Of a stretch of 64,000 nt of DNA, positions 1-7,954 are shown one piece after another. The DNA is taken from NCBI GenBank assembly GCA_043807765.1, contig JAZDFQ010000069.1, positions 1 to 64,000 on the forward strand. The letters are read 5' to 3'. The stretch comes from Stygiobacter sp043807765. GTDB lineage: Bacteria > Bacteroidota > Ignavibacteria > Ignavibacteriales > Melioribacteraceae. The notes beneath the pieces were generated by a model. The model was not told the origin of the DNA. It ran no database searches and worked only from the letters and a program-made list of their open reading frames with translations. Positions within the stretch are counted from its first letter, which is position 1; each line of letters starts with the position of its first letter. A program made the position numbers and the translations under genes.

Positions 1-149
1 AATCCTTGCTCATATTCCCGAACTACTTGCAGTTTGAATGCTCGGCTATAAATTGATTGTGGGGGATACTTGTTCGTTACTTTCATCGCTTGACTCCTGC
101 TTTTTCTTTATCAGTAGTCAACTTTTTTCAGGATGAGACAATAAAAGCA

Positions 150-173
150 AAAACCCCGCTTTTGCGGGGTTTT
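150..173 (-). terminator. Rho-independent terminator of tRNA-Lys
   Basis: A perfect 10-bp inverted repeat (AAAACCCCGC / GCGGGGTTTT) encloses a TTTT/AAAA loop and lies just downstream of the minus-strand tRNA-Lys. Read on the minus strand the hairpin runs into GTTTTTGCTTTTATTG, a usable U-tract. The stem is A/T-flanked on both sides, so it could work in both directions. Positions 1-149 beyond it contain no gene I can support. Confidence 0.75.
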
Positions 174-221
174 GCATCAATCTTACTATTTAATGATTCA
201 CATTGCGCTAAAGCCACTCTG

Positions 222-294
222 TGCACCCTGGGGGATTCGAACCCCCGACCTGATGATTAAGAGTCATATGCTCTACCAACTGAGCTAAGGATGC
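222..294 (-). tRNA. tRNA-Lys (anticodon CUU)
   Basis: The reverse complement folds as a complete cloverleaf. The acceptor GCATCCT pairs with AGGGTGC, followed by discriminator A. The D arm contains AGCTCAGTTGGTAGAGC, the anticodon loop is CTCTTAA with anticodon CTT (reads AAG, Lys), and the T arm is GGGGGTTCGAATCCCCC. The CCA end is not encoded. A Bacteroidetes-type promoter lies directly upstream and a hairpin terminator downstream, so it is probably a single-gene transcription unit. Confidence 0.97.
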
Positions 295-298
295 GGGG

Positions 299-329
299 CA
301 AAAATAAGGAAATTTAGCCGCCTCACAAA
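299..329 (-). promoter_or_regulatory. Bacteroidetes-type promoter of tRNA-Lys
   Basis: On the minus strand TTTG (329-326) is followed after exactly 19 nt by TATTTTTG (306-299). This matches the -33 TTTG / -7 TAnnTTTG consensus known for the primary sigma factor of Bacteroidetes. The G of the -7 box is only five bases from the first base of the mature tRNA, so transcription probably starts at or almost at the mature 5' end. The motif match and spacing are seen directly. Activity is inferred. Confidence 0.65.
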
Positions 330-430
330 ACTCAGTTCTAACTTTTTTTTATACTTATTAACCAGTTGTGTGAATTAAATTCGAAAAATTGTCAAAAAGA
401 AGTTAAAAGCAATTATTCAAAAATTTATCA

Positions 431-468
431 GTGGAAATCATGATAAATCCGTTTAATCCGCGTTCCAT
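431..468. repeat. Dispersed repeat, AAATGGAACGCGGAT family
   Basis: In the 231-nt gap between tRNA-Lys and the OmpA gene, the minus strand reads AAATGGAACGCGGAT and continues with TAAACGGAT. The same 15-base word followed by ACGGAT repeats occurs at 47535-47562 between blaR1 and ruvA. The rest of this gap is AT-rich and otherwise featureless. Confidence 0.5.
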
Positions 469-525
469 TTTTTGAATATATAATTGCTTTTGACTTCATA
501 AAGCTTAATCCACACAACGGGTTTA

Positions 526-1245
526 TTATTTTTTCGTTATCATAAATTCAACGCGCCGATTCTGATCTCGCCCCATAGAAGTTTCGTTGGAAGCAATTGG
601 TTTGTTCATTCCATAACCCTTTGCAGTAATTCTTTTCAAATCAATTTTTTTGGATAGAATATAAGCACGGACAGACTCCGCTCTCTTTTGCGAAAGATTC
701 TGGTTGTATTCTTGCTTGCCAACATTATCGGTATGACCGGACAACTCGATTTCTACTTTTGGATTTTCCGTCATAAACTGTACTACTTTATCCAACTCTG
801 TGTACGATGTCGGCAGTAGATCCCACTTATTAAATTCGAAATAAACATTTTCAAGTTGGAAAACCTGTCCAACTTTTATCTCCTCTTTTTTGATTTCAAG
901 CTTTTCAGCTTGAGCAAGCCAATACCCGCCAATTCCGCTTAACTGTGTTGAACCCCAAGTAGTTATTAAAGCCACAAAGCCATCGCGAGAAACTCCTTTA
1001 GTTTCAACAGAGTAGCGAACTTGTGTTGATTTTACTGCATCAAGTAGTGTTACGCATATTACAACTCTAGGTTTTGTTTCAAACGGTTTGTTAAAAGCAA
1101 CTTCGTACTCTACTGTTCGCTTACCTTGATTATCGCCAAGCGTGTAGTTTGGCGACGACTTGTCAAAAAAGAATGAGCCGCTCTGAATCTGCGCCATTGT
1201 TAGCGTACTTACAACAAATAGAATCAACATCGCTAATTTTTTCAT
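526..1245 (-). CDS. H-type lectin / OmpA-like fusion protein
   Basis: This is a 239-aa exported protein with two modules. A signal peptide (MKKLAMLILFVVSTLTMAQ) is followed by an H-type-lectin-like beta domain at about residues 42-112. Its landmarks are a FNKPFETKPRVV strand, RYSVETKGVSRDGF and ITTWGSTQLSGIGGYWLA. The C-terminal OmpA peptidoglycan-binding domain spans about 132-237, with ELSGHTDNVG, LSQKRAESVRAYI and GRDQNRRVEF. I chose the ATG at 1245 because AAAGGAG lies seven bases upstream; an earlier in-frame start at 1269 has no such site. The likely role is an envelope protein that holds peptidoglycan and binds carbohydrate. Family assignment is firm for OmpA and probable for the lectin; the ligand is unknown. 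Confidence 0.85.
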   Translation of the reverse strand: MKKLAMLILFVVSTLTMAQIQSGSFFFDKSSPNYTLGDNQGKRTVEYEVAFNKPFETKPRVVICVTLLDAVKSTQVRYSVETKGVSRDGFVALITTWGSTQLSGIGGYWLAQAEKLEIKKEEIKVGQVFQLENVYFEFNKWDLLPTSYTELDKVVQFMTENPKVEIELSGHTDNVGKQEYNQNLSQKRAESVRAYILSKKIDLKRITAKGYGMNKPIASNETSMGRDQNRRVEFMITKK

Positions 1246-1362
1246 TTCAATCTCCTTTCGTTTTTCCACTAATCAAAGAATTAATTCATGCTGTATATTA
1301 ATTTATTTCAGAATAATTTTCTAGCAGATACAAAGCAATATCATATGCGGATTTTAAAACAA

Positions 1363-1386
1363 AAGAGCCCGGATAATCGGGCTCTT
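1363..1386 (-). terminator. Terminator after the amino-acid permease
   Basis: A 9-bp stem (AAGAGCCCG / CGGGCTCTT) with a 6-nt loop lies 12 nt past the permease stop. On the minus strand it continues TTGTTTTAAAA. Confidence 0.75.
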
Positions 1387-1398
1387 GAATAACAACAA

Positions 1399-2946
1399 TT
1401 ACGCTTTTTCTTTTGCCAGAATTTTGGCCATTACACTATGTTTTTTTCCATATGCAAAATAGATTATCAATCCAATTGCTAACCAAACAAAAAGACGAGC
1501 CCAATTTTGCCATTCAAGGGTTAACATCATACCAAGATTAAACAAAACACCCATCGGAGCAACAAACCAAATTGCCGGAGTTCTAAATGGACGATAGCGT
1601 GTTGGTTCTTTTTTTCGCATTACCCAAACAGCAATACACACAATTATAAAGGCAAGCAGTGTTCCAATGTTTACCATTTTAGAAATTGAATCGATTGGTG
1701 TAAACGATGCAATGAACGATACGATTCCTCCAATCCACAAATTCGATTTCCATGGTGTATGAAATTTTGGATGCAGTTCGCCAAAAGTTTTCTTTGGCAG
1801 CAATCCATCTTTTGATATTGCATAGAAAATTCTTGATTGACCGAGAAGCATTACAATTGTTACTGAAGTTAACCCGGCAATAGCCGCAACTGAAATGATG
1901 AACACGGCATATTTCAATCCGACAGATCCAAACGCTGCAGCAATCGGCGCAGTGATATCAATGTCTTTATAATCTACCATTCCGGTTAAAACAAGAGCAA
2001 CAAGTATGTATAGAATTGTACAGACAATTAGCGAAACAATAATTCCAAAAGGAACATCCTTTTGGGGATTCTTTGCTTCTCCGGCGTGAGTTGATACCGT
2101 ATCAAATCCAATGTAAGCAAAGAAGATGTATGCCGCTCCGGCTACAATACCAACCCATCCATATGCATTGTGTGAGTTGCCGAGTGCATCAGAATATGTA
2201 CCTCTTTCCGGAATAAACGGGCTCCAGTTATCAACGTTGATATACTGCGCTCCGAGAATAATAATAAAAAACACCACGCTTACTTTAACAACTACCATTA
2301 TGTTGTTTGTATTAGCAGCTTGTTTAATTCCTCTAATAAGAATTGCTGTCAGAATCCAAATGATTAAAAACGCTGGTACGTTCCAAGCAAAGTCGAAGCC
2401 GAAAATCGTTGGCAAACCAATATCTGAGTATTGATTCGTTAATGTTGTAAGGGTTCCTTTTTGTGTCGCATCAGCAATAGCTTCTTTTGCAGTAAACGGA
2501 TCATTCATTAACCAAATGGGAAGTCTGACATCGAAGAGGTGAAGAAACTTATTTAGATAACCCGACCATCCAACAGCAACCGCCGATGCCGCCATTCCAT
2601 ATTCTAATATTAAATCCCATCCAATTATCCAGGCAAACAATTCGCCAATTGTTGCATACGAGTATGCATAAGCCGATCCTTCAACCGGAAGGAACGAAGC
2701 AAATTCTGCATAACATAAAGCAGCAAACGTACATCCAATTCCAGCTACTACAAAAGAAAGTGCTAAAGCTGGTCCCGCATATTCTTTTGCACCAACGCCC
2801 GTCATAACAAAAATACCGGCGCCAATAATAGCCCCAACACCAAGAGAAGTTAAACCAAACTTGCCAAGCACCCGGCTCAGTTTGCTTTCCTTCATTTCAG
2901 CTTCAAAATGTTCTACAGGTTTTCTTGTCCAGAGTTGACTACTCAT
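1399..2946 (-). CDS. APC-family amino acid permease
   Basis: This is a 515-aa inner-membrane transporter of the amino acid-polyamine-organocation superfamily, closest in pattern to the CAT/basic amino-acid group. Helix 1 carries GVGAIIGAGIFVMTGVGA, the unwound substrate-binding stretch of APC carriers. About 12-14 hydrophobic segments follow, with AAYIFFAYIGFDTVSTHAGEAKNP in the helix 6 region and RIFYAISKDGLLP near helix 8. A long loop (about 140-185) sits between helices 3-5. It stands alone with its own terminator. The substrate cannot be told from sequence. Confidence 0.9.
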   Translation of the reverse strand: MSSQLWTRKPVEHFEAEMKESKLSRVLGKFGLTSLGVGAIIGAGIFVMTGVGAKEYAGPALALSFVVAGIGCTFAALCYAEFASFLPVEGSAYAYSYATIGELFAWIIGWDLILEYGMAASAVAVGWSGYLNKFLHLFDVRLPIWLMNDPFTAKEAIADATQKGTLTTLTNQYSDIGLPTIFGFDFAWNVPAFLIIWILTAILIRGIKQAANTNNIMVVVKVSVVFFIIILGAQYINVDNWSPFIPERGTYSDALGNSHNAYGWVGIVAGAAYIFFAYIGFDTVSTHAGEAKNPQKDVPFGIIVSLIVCTILYILVALVLTGMVDYKDIDITAPIAAAFGSVGLKYAVFIISVAAIAGLTSVTIVMLLGQSRIFYAISKDGLLPKKTFGELHPKFHTPWKSNLWIGGIVSFIASFTPIDSISKMVNIGTLLAFIIVCIAVWVMRKKEPTRYRPFRTPAIWFVAPMGVLFNLGMMLTLEWQNWARLFVWLAIGLIIYFAYGKKHSVMAKILAKEKA

Positions 2947-3135
2947 TTTTAGACCCGATTAAATTGTGGAAGAAATTTTTAGATAACGGGGTTGAACCTA
3001 AAAATCATTTGCGGGAATGTCAAACAAAAAGCGATGAAAGGTAACGCAAAATTAAAGGATTGGGGTTGTGTAGCTGCCCACTAGATTAGCGAAAACCCAA
3101 AAATCGTTGCCCTTCTTTTTAGCTTTATTGAAATC

Positions 3136-3798
3136 TTATTTATACAAGATTTCCTTTAACTCAAAAGTTATCGTGCCGTAGCCCAGTATATCTCTAGCAA
3201 AACCCATTAAGCCGCCTCCTTTAATTTCTATTCGTGCTTTAATAAGTCCGGTATTCGCCGCAAGCCACTCGGTAACTATGTTCTTGGCTCCGGTCTCCGA
3301 TTCGACTGTTGTTTCAATTTTTAAGGTAGTGAACTTTCCCGCTTCTGTATTAACCTCCTCTTCCGCCAAAACTTTTCCGTAGAGATAAACATTGTTGGAA
3401 TCGCCATCTATATACTCTATCGCTTGATCCTTCCATTCTCTTCCAACAAACAAGGGGAAGGCATAGCGTTGGAAAGGTTTATTGTAGGTTACCTTGTTTT
3501 CCTTTTTAATAAAGATGAGAAGCTTGATGTATTGGTAAGTTTCGTGAATGAACATACCGTTTTCTCTCATTTCCAATTTCTGATGATATTTGAAATTATC
3601 AGCTTCGCTTTTGGTTTCAATCAATCCATTTACTTTGGCAGCTTTTGTTATTGCATCGCCAAATGATGAATCATAAACATACTTGGTTGTTTCACTTAGA
3701 GGAAAAAGTTCTTTCGAATAGATTTTCTTTACATTTTTATCAGTAGCATGGGCTAGCGAAATGATGCAGAATAGTGCAAACACACTCTTTTTAATCAT
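3136..3798 (-). CDS. Secreted protein of unknown function (DUF3108-like)
   Basis: The protein has 220 aa with an N-terminal signal peptide (MIKKSVFALFCIISLAHA) and a beta-rich remainder. Segments such as FPLFVGREWKDQAIEYIDGD, TEAGKFTTLKIETTVESETG and EWLAANTGLIKARIEIKG resemble DUF3108/TapB-like periplasmic proteins, which often end by describing a linearised envelope property. That similarity is loose. The ATG at 3798 was preferred over 3807 because GGTGA lies six bases upstream. No operon partner; it is divergent from the BtuF-like gene. Function unknown. Confidence 0.7.
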   Translation of the reverse strand: MIKKSVFALFCIISLAHATDKNVKKIYSKELFPLSETTKYVYDSSFGDAITKAAKVNGLIETKSEADNFKYHQKLEMRENGMFIHETYQYIKLLIFIKKENKVTYNKPFQRYAFPLFVGREWKDQAIEYIDGDSNNVYLYGKVLAEEEVNTEAGKFTTLKIETTVESETGAKNIVTEWLAANTGLIKARIEIKGGGLMGFARDILGYGTITFELKEILYK

Positions 3799-3946
3799 AG
3801 TCACCATTTTTGTTTGTTAAAGTACAATTGTGAATTATATGTTTTATTATGCAATTGTTAAATTTCCGTTATAGAATTGTTAACGCAGCTCTTTAACAAC
3901 TGTTCCATACAAATTGTTTAACATTTATAATGTAAAAAGAAAGCCT

Positions 3947-4870
3947 ATGCAGAAAAACAACTCATACATGTTTTTGTTCTTCGTGCTTTTGCACCTCTTC
4001 ACGGCTTGCAACAGCAATGTTAAACAATCCGGCGCCAAAAACACAATTAAGGATGATCTGGGAAACTCATTCATATTTGAGAAAGTACCCCAAAGAATAA
4101 TTTCTCTCGCTCCAAACTTGACTGAAATGTTCTACTCGCTAGGTTTGGAAAAGAATTTGATTGGAAACACAATGTATTGCAATTATCCCGCTGAAGCACA
4201 AAAGGTTGAAAAGGTTGGCGATATGCTTACGTTTAACTTTGAAAAAATTGTTTCTTTAAAACCGGATTTGATTTTTATTACTGTTGAAGGAAACACAAAA
4301 AGCACTTACGATAAATTCCGTGAACTTGGCTTAAAGGTTTTTGTTTCCAATCCAAGAAACTATGAGGGAATTAGAAAAACCTATTCCGATCTGGGAAAAA
4401 TTTTCGGCATTACCGAAAAGACCATTCCGGCGCTTGCGAAATGGGATTCCACATTGCAATCAATTAAAAGCTCTCATTCTCTACAAAACAAAACAGCTAT
4501 GTTTCTTGTAGAGCTTCGTCCGATAATGATTGCCGGCATGAACACGTTTATTAACGAGTACATGCAGTTCTGCGGTTTAAAAAATATTGCAGCCGACTCT
4601 AAGCTTAACTATCCAATCTTCAACAGAGAAGAAATTCTAAAGCGCGATCCCGATTACATAATTTATCCAACCGGCGGCGGCGATACAATTGATATGTTGA
4701 AAGATGCTTATCCGGAATGGAAACAATTGAAGGCAATTAGGAACTACAATGTAATTTTTATTGATAGGGATTTATACTTGCGCCCCGGTCCCCGTTTTAT
4801 TGAAGCGCTTACAGATTTATCTAATCAGCTTCTTCAGAAAGAGGCGGAAGCTCAGCATCGCCGGAAATAA
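3947..4870 (+). CDS. BtuF-like substrate-binding lipoprotein
   Basis: The protein has 307 aa. The signal ends in the lipobox LFTAC with Cys21, so it is lipid-anchored. The rest is a periplasmic-binding-protein-2 fold of the kind that binds cobalamin, iron-siderophore or haem. Visible are PQRIISLAPNLTEMFYSLGL, VEKVGDMLTFNFEKIVSLKPDLI, and the late segment LKAIRNYNVIFIDRDLYLRPGPR. No ABC permease or ATPase gene lies nearby, so its transporter partner is encoded elsewhere. A TTG start at 3914 would add residues before the signal peptide and was rejected. The last 50 nt overlap a convergent gene. Confidence 0.85.
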   Translation: MQKNNSYMFLFFVLLHLFTACNSNVKQSGAKNTIKDDLGNSFIFEKVPQRIISLAPNLTEMFYSLGLEKNLIGNTMYCNYPAEAQKVEKVGDMLTFNFEKIVSLKPDLIFITVEGNTKSTYDKFRELGLKVFVSNPRNYEGIRKTYSDLGKIFGITEKTIPALAKWDSTLQSIKSSHSLQNKTAMFLVELRPIMIAGMNTFINEYMQFCGLKNIAADSKLNYPIFNREEILKRDPDYIIYPTGGGDTIDMLKDAYPEWKQLKAIRNYNVIFIDRDLYLRPGPRFIEALTDLSNQLLQKEAEAQHRRK

Positions 4871-5060
4871 ACATCATTGAGCAAAGATCGCCTTTAAATT
4901 TTCCAATTTCTCTGCATCGTTTGTGGCGTTCTCTAATTTTGTTTTGATCCACTTCACCATTTATTCCAAACATATCAAGCTCTTCGCCACACTCTGCGCA
5001 AAAGACGTTGTTATTCTTTACCGCAAGTTCTTTACTATGTATTGATTTCTTTTTGTTCAT
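4821..5060 (-). CDS. Small Cys-rich protein, possible zinc ribbon
   Basis: This 79-aa protein is not recognised as a named family. It contains CAEC at about residues 24-27 and later HKRC and a further Cys, a spacing that could bind one metal ion. The C-terminus is acidic (PPLSEEAD). The ATG at 5060 has GGAA upstream and overlaps the end of the preceding membrane-protein gene, suggesting translational coupling. Its 3' end overlaps the BtuF-like gene on the other strand by 50 nt. Confidence 0.6.
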   Translation of the reverse strand: MNKKKSIHSKELAVKNNNVFCAECGEELDMFGINGEVDQNKIRERHKRCREIGKFKGDLCSMMFISGDAELPPLSEEAD

Positions 5061-5376
5061 TAGTATTTCCAATTGGTTCCCACTCTAATCCTTCGCACGG
5101 AAGAACTTTTAGAGTCGGATGCTTATCCAGCTTCATGCAAAGGACCGCGCTTTTATCAAAATGTTTACAAGAAGTACAAAGCGTTTGTTCAATTATTTCT
5201 TTGTTCTCATCGTAAAAGATCCGGTATTGAACTGTAATCGGATAAATAATCACGGCATAAACCGAAATAATTACAATCCACCACCAGTATTTATATTCTA
5301 CATAGCCATACATAACCCACAGCGATGGAATTAACACCGCAGTCCGCATGATAGCCCAAAATATTATATGTCCCAT
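5035..5376 (-). CDS. Two-helix membrane protein with Cys-rich tail
   Basis: This 113-aa protein has two hydrophobic segments at about residues 5-24 and 29-48, followed by a soluble tail with CTSCKHF, LCMKLDKHP and PCEGLEWEP. A CxxC plus two spaced cysteines near a C-terminal GLEWEP resembles small rubredoxin-like metal sites seen in uncharacterised membrane proteins. It is translationally coupled to the next small Cys-rich gene (26-nt overlap). Function unknown. Confidence 0.6.
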   Translation of the reverse strand: MGHIIFWAIMRTAVLIPSLWVMYGYVEYKYWWWIVIISVYAVIIYPITVQYRIFYDENKEIIEQTLCTSCKHFDKSAVLCMKLDKHPTLKVLPCEGLEWEPIGNTNEQKEINT

Positions 5377-5423
5377 AATTTTCTCTCTTATGAAAACTAA
5401 AGATTGTACAGTGCAGTGTCAAA

Positions 5424-5454
5424 TTGCATTTAGCTCTGTTTACCTTTAACTTTG
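5424..5454 (+). promoter_or_regulatory. Candidate promoter of the GT2 gene
   Basis: TTG (5424-5426) is followed after 20 nt by TAACTTTG (5447-5454), fitting the Bacteroidetes -33/-7 pattern. It lies 35 nt upstream of the chosen start at 5490. Confidence 0.4.
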
Positions 5455-5489
5455 GCATAAATAAACAATTTTTTACCACAAGATTAACG

Positions 5490-6617
5490 ATGGAAGACAA
5501 TTTGGACGAACAACCGAAATCAGAACCGCAAAACAATCAGAATCCGCAACCTCAGCAGCAAGGACAGCAAAAAAAAACTTATAGACGCCCTTATTATAGA
5601 CGAAATTACAATCAGAACAAAAAGATTGCCGGACAAACTCCAGCTCAACCGGGACAAATGCAGCAGCCGGTAGTTGTTCAAACCGTAAGTTTTAAAAAAG
5701 TATCGGTTGTAGTTCCCCTTCTTAACGAAGAAGAATCGCTCCGCCCGCTTTATCAAGAAATTAGAAAAGCTTTAAGATCTGTTTCTTGTGATTATGAAAT
5801 ACTTTTTATTGATGATGGAAGCCGGGATAGATCTCTAACTATTATAAAAGAAATTGCTCGTACTGATAACAAAGTACATTACTACAGTTTTAGAACTAAT
5901 TACGGTAAAAGTGCTGCACTGCAAGTTGCGTTCAAGCATGTAACCGGCGATGCAGTTATTACAATGGATGCCGATCTCCAAGACGATCCGGCTGAAATTC
6001 CCAATTTGCTTAAAAAACTTGAAGAGGGTTACGATTTAGTTTCCGGCTGGAAGAAGAAACGATTCGATCCCTTTATCAAAAAGTTTACTTCAAGGTTTTT
6101 CAATTTCATTACCAGAGTATTAACCGGAGTTAAGCTTCACGATTTCAATTGCGGCTTAAAAGCATACCGCAAAGCAGTTGTACAAACAGTAGATGTCTAT
6201 GGCGAAATGCACCGCTATATTCCGGTGCTTGCCGATTGGAAAGGTTTTACAGTTTCAGAAATCGTGGTTAAACATCATCCCCGTCGTTACGGCAAAACTA
6301 AATTTGGCATATCACGTTTCTTCAAGGGATTTATTGATCTAATCACAGTGATATTTACAATCCGCTTTATCAAACGCCCTATGCACTTATTCGGTTTTGT
6401 TGGTATGCTTTCTACTTTAGCCGGTATTGTTATTAGCCTTTGGCTAACAATTGAAAAACTTGCTTACAACATTGGAATTAACAACCGCCCTATTTTCTTC
6501 TTAGGAATTTTACTGATAATTGTTGGTGTCCAATTCTTTGCAATTGGATTAATCGGCGAGTTAATAGTTCACAACACGCAAACCGAAAAAGAATATATAA
6601 TTAAAGAGAAAAAATAG
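5490..6617 (+). CDS. GT2 glycosyltransferase, DPM1/GtrB type
   Basis: This 375-aa membrane glycosyltransferase probably transfers a sugar from a nucleotide donor to a polyprenyl phosphate on the cytoplasmic face. Residues 1-60 form an unusual low-complexity tail rich in Gln, Asn and Pro with a basic RRPYYRRNYNQNKK patch. The GT-A domain begins with KVSVVVPLLNEEESL, then IDDGSRDRS and the metal-binding DADLQDDPAEI. Two hydrophobic segments close the protein, as in GtrB/ArnC-type enzymes. The ATG at 5490 was chosen because a candidate promoter covers the earlier TTG at 5424. Confidence 0.88.
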   Translation: MEDNLDEQPKSEPQNNQNPQPQQQGQQKKTYRRPYYRRNYNQNKKIAGQTPAQPGQMQQPVVVQTVSFKKVSVVVPLLNEEESLRPLYQEIRKALRSVSCDYEILFIDDGSRDRSLTIIKEIARTDNKVHYYSFRTNYGKSAALQVAFKHVTGDAVITMDADLQDDPAEIPNLLKKLEEGYDLVSGWKKKRFDPFIKKFTSRFFNFITRVLTGVKLHDFNCGLKAYRKAVVQTVDVYGEMHRYIPVLADWKGFTVSEIVVKHHPRRYGKTKFGISRFFKGFIDLITVIFTIRFIKRPMHLFGFVGMLSTLAGIVISLWLTIEKLAYNIGINNRPIFFLGILLIIVGVQFFAIGLIGELIVHNTQTEKEYIIKEKK

Positions 6618-6690
6618 CTTTTTGGCATTGCAATAAATCTAGTGCCTTATAATGAACACATTGAAACTATAACCGCAAAATCAGAAATTA

Positions 6691-7143
6691 ATGCATAGTT
6701 TTATTCTAAAACGACAACCAAAATCTTACAATAGCTGGAAAGGATCAACTATTGCAAAGAAGAATAAGTATAAGTCAGATATCGAGGCTTCATTCAGGCA
6801 GTTCCACCCAAAACATACAACACTGACTGCGGATCTTTATGGAATTCTTTACTATTTCTTTAAGAAAGACCTTAACAGTGACGCAGACAATTTAAGTAAA
6901 CCGCTTTGGGATTGCTTAACTGGATTTTTATTTATTGATGACAAGCAAGTAAGAATTAGGACGGCTGGAACTTTTGACCTTTCAAAAAACGACTTTAATG
7001 TTTTGGATTTCTCTGGTCTAACTGGAGAGATGGTCACCGAACTTTTAGATGCATTTGATAACGAAGAACATATTGTTTATGTAGAATGTGGGCTTTTAGA
7101 TAACGCTATGTTCAAATTTAATTCGGGAAAAAATGGAAATTAA
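6691..7143 (+). CDS. RusA-family Holliday-junction endonuclease
   Basis: This 150-aa protein carries the RusA signature: DADNLSKPLWDCL at residues 64-76, then FIDDKQVRIR at 81-90. Aligned by eye to E. coli RusA, D64, D66 and one of D83/D84 are the acidic metal ligands and K70 the conserved lysine. RusA enzymes are dimeric resolvases found on phages and mobile DNA. Here the gene overlaps a PD-(D/E)XK nuclease gene by 11 nt, forming a two-gene cassette inside a glycan locus with no phage genes nearby. Confidence 0.85.
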   Translation: MHSFILKRQPKSYNSWKGSTIAKKNKYKSDIEASFRQFHPKHTTLTADLYGILYYFFKKDLNSDADNLSKPLWDCLTGFLFIDDKQVRIRTAGTFDLSKNDFNVLDFSGLTGEMVTELLDAFDNEEHIVYVECGLLDNAMFKFNSGKNGN

Positions 7144-7777
7144 AAAGCAATACTTACAAAAATATCTTCATGATATTGCAATTGAGCAAATTGCTGAAGA
7201 ATACCAACAGAAAGGATACTCGATTTTCAAAGAAGAACCGCTAGGGGAAAACTATAAGGCAGACTTAATCGCGAAAAAAGATAACGAAATTCTTGTGATT
7301 GAAGTAAAATCTGGAAAAATGACATCTGCTCGAAAACAGAAGATTGCTGAGATTGCCAACTATGCTCGGAAACACGGCAATTATAAATTCCTTGTAGTAA
7401 TTGCGACACCACCGAATGAAAAGGAACTTGAAATCGAAGGTATTGAAAATTTACTTACCCAAAGAATTTTGGAAAATTTTCCAAGTGAACTTGATGAACT
7501 TTCAAGTCACACAAGGCTAGAAGAAGTTACCGACGTTAATATTAACAAAATATCAATAACTGAGAAATCAATTTTTGTTTCAGGGGATGGGGCTATAAGT
7601 GTCGAACTTCAATTTGGTTCGGACAGTGATCAAGCCGATGATGACGGTTTTATTAACCACGACACTTTTCCATTCGATTTTGAAATTACTTTAGAATATT
7701 GTCACGGCAGTAAATTAAAAATTTCTGAAGTCAATATGTTGGAAGTAGATACCTCATCCTACAACGATGAGCAATAA
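7133..7777 (+). CDS. PD-(D/E)XK restriction-endonuclease-like protein
   Basis: The protein has 214 aa. The N-terminal half (1-105) looks like a restriction-endonuclease fold: a helix, a kinked strand with D44 (GENYKADLIA), then ILVIEVKSGK with E57 and K59, giving the D...ExK active site. This matches the REase_AHJR-like group by pattern. The C-terminal half (about 125-205) is a separate beta domain with ISVELQFGSDSDQADDDGF and DTFPFDFEITL, seen by me in uncharacterised bacterial proteins but not assigned. It overlaps the RusA gene, so the two are probably co-translated. Confidence 0.7.
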   Translation: MEIKKQYLQKYLHDIAIEQIAEEYQQKGYSIFKEEPLGENYKADLIAKKDNEILVIEVKSGKMTSARKQKIAEIANYARKHGNYKFLVVIATPPNEKELEIEGIENLLTQRILENFPSELDELSSHTRLEEVTDVNINKISITEKSIFVSGDGAISVELQFGSDSDQADDDGFINHDTFPFDFEITLEYCHGSKLKISEVNMLEVDTSSYNDEQ

Positions 7778-7954
7778 TTTGGATTTATGTATTGGAACTG
7801 GGAAAACAAAAAGTCTATGTGTATTGGTTTAAACATGAATTCCACATGATAGAGTACATGGAAACAATTCATTCAAGCATTATTAACCTATTTAACCACA
7901 TCTATTCCTTCCAAAAAATTCTTATTTTTGTCTCAACTCTAAGGACTTATTAGC

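Noticed and set aside
57..260. 67-codon open frame on the + strand at the window start
   Set aside because: It runs through the hairpin terminator and into the tRNA-Lys gene; its C-terminus is just tRNA sequence translated.
3808..3946. Possible cobalamin riboswitch ahead of the BtuF-like gene
   Set aside because: The leader is only about 140 nt, AT-rich and lacks the conserved B12-box wording; no long structured region is seen.
7767..7953. Short frames after the PD-(D/E)XK gene, one with GTGKTKSL resembling a P-loop and one with IYVLELGKQKVYVYW resembling a GIY-YIG start
   Set aside because: Each is too short (21 and 54 codons) and neither continues with family motifs. They could be remnants of a third gene, but I cannot support that.
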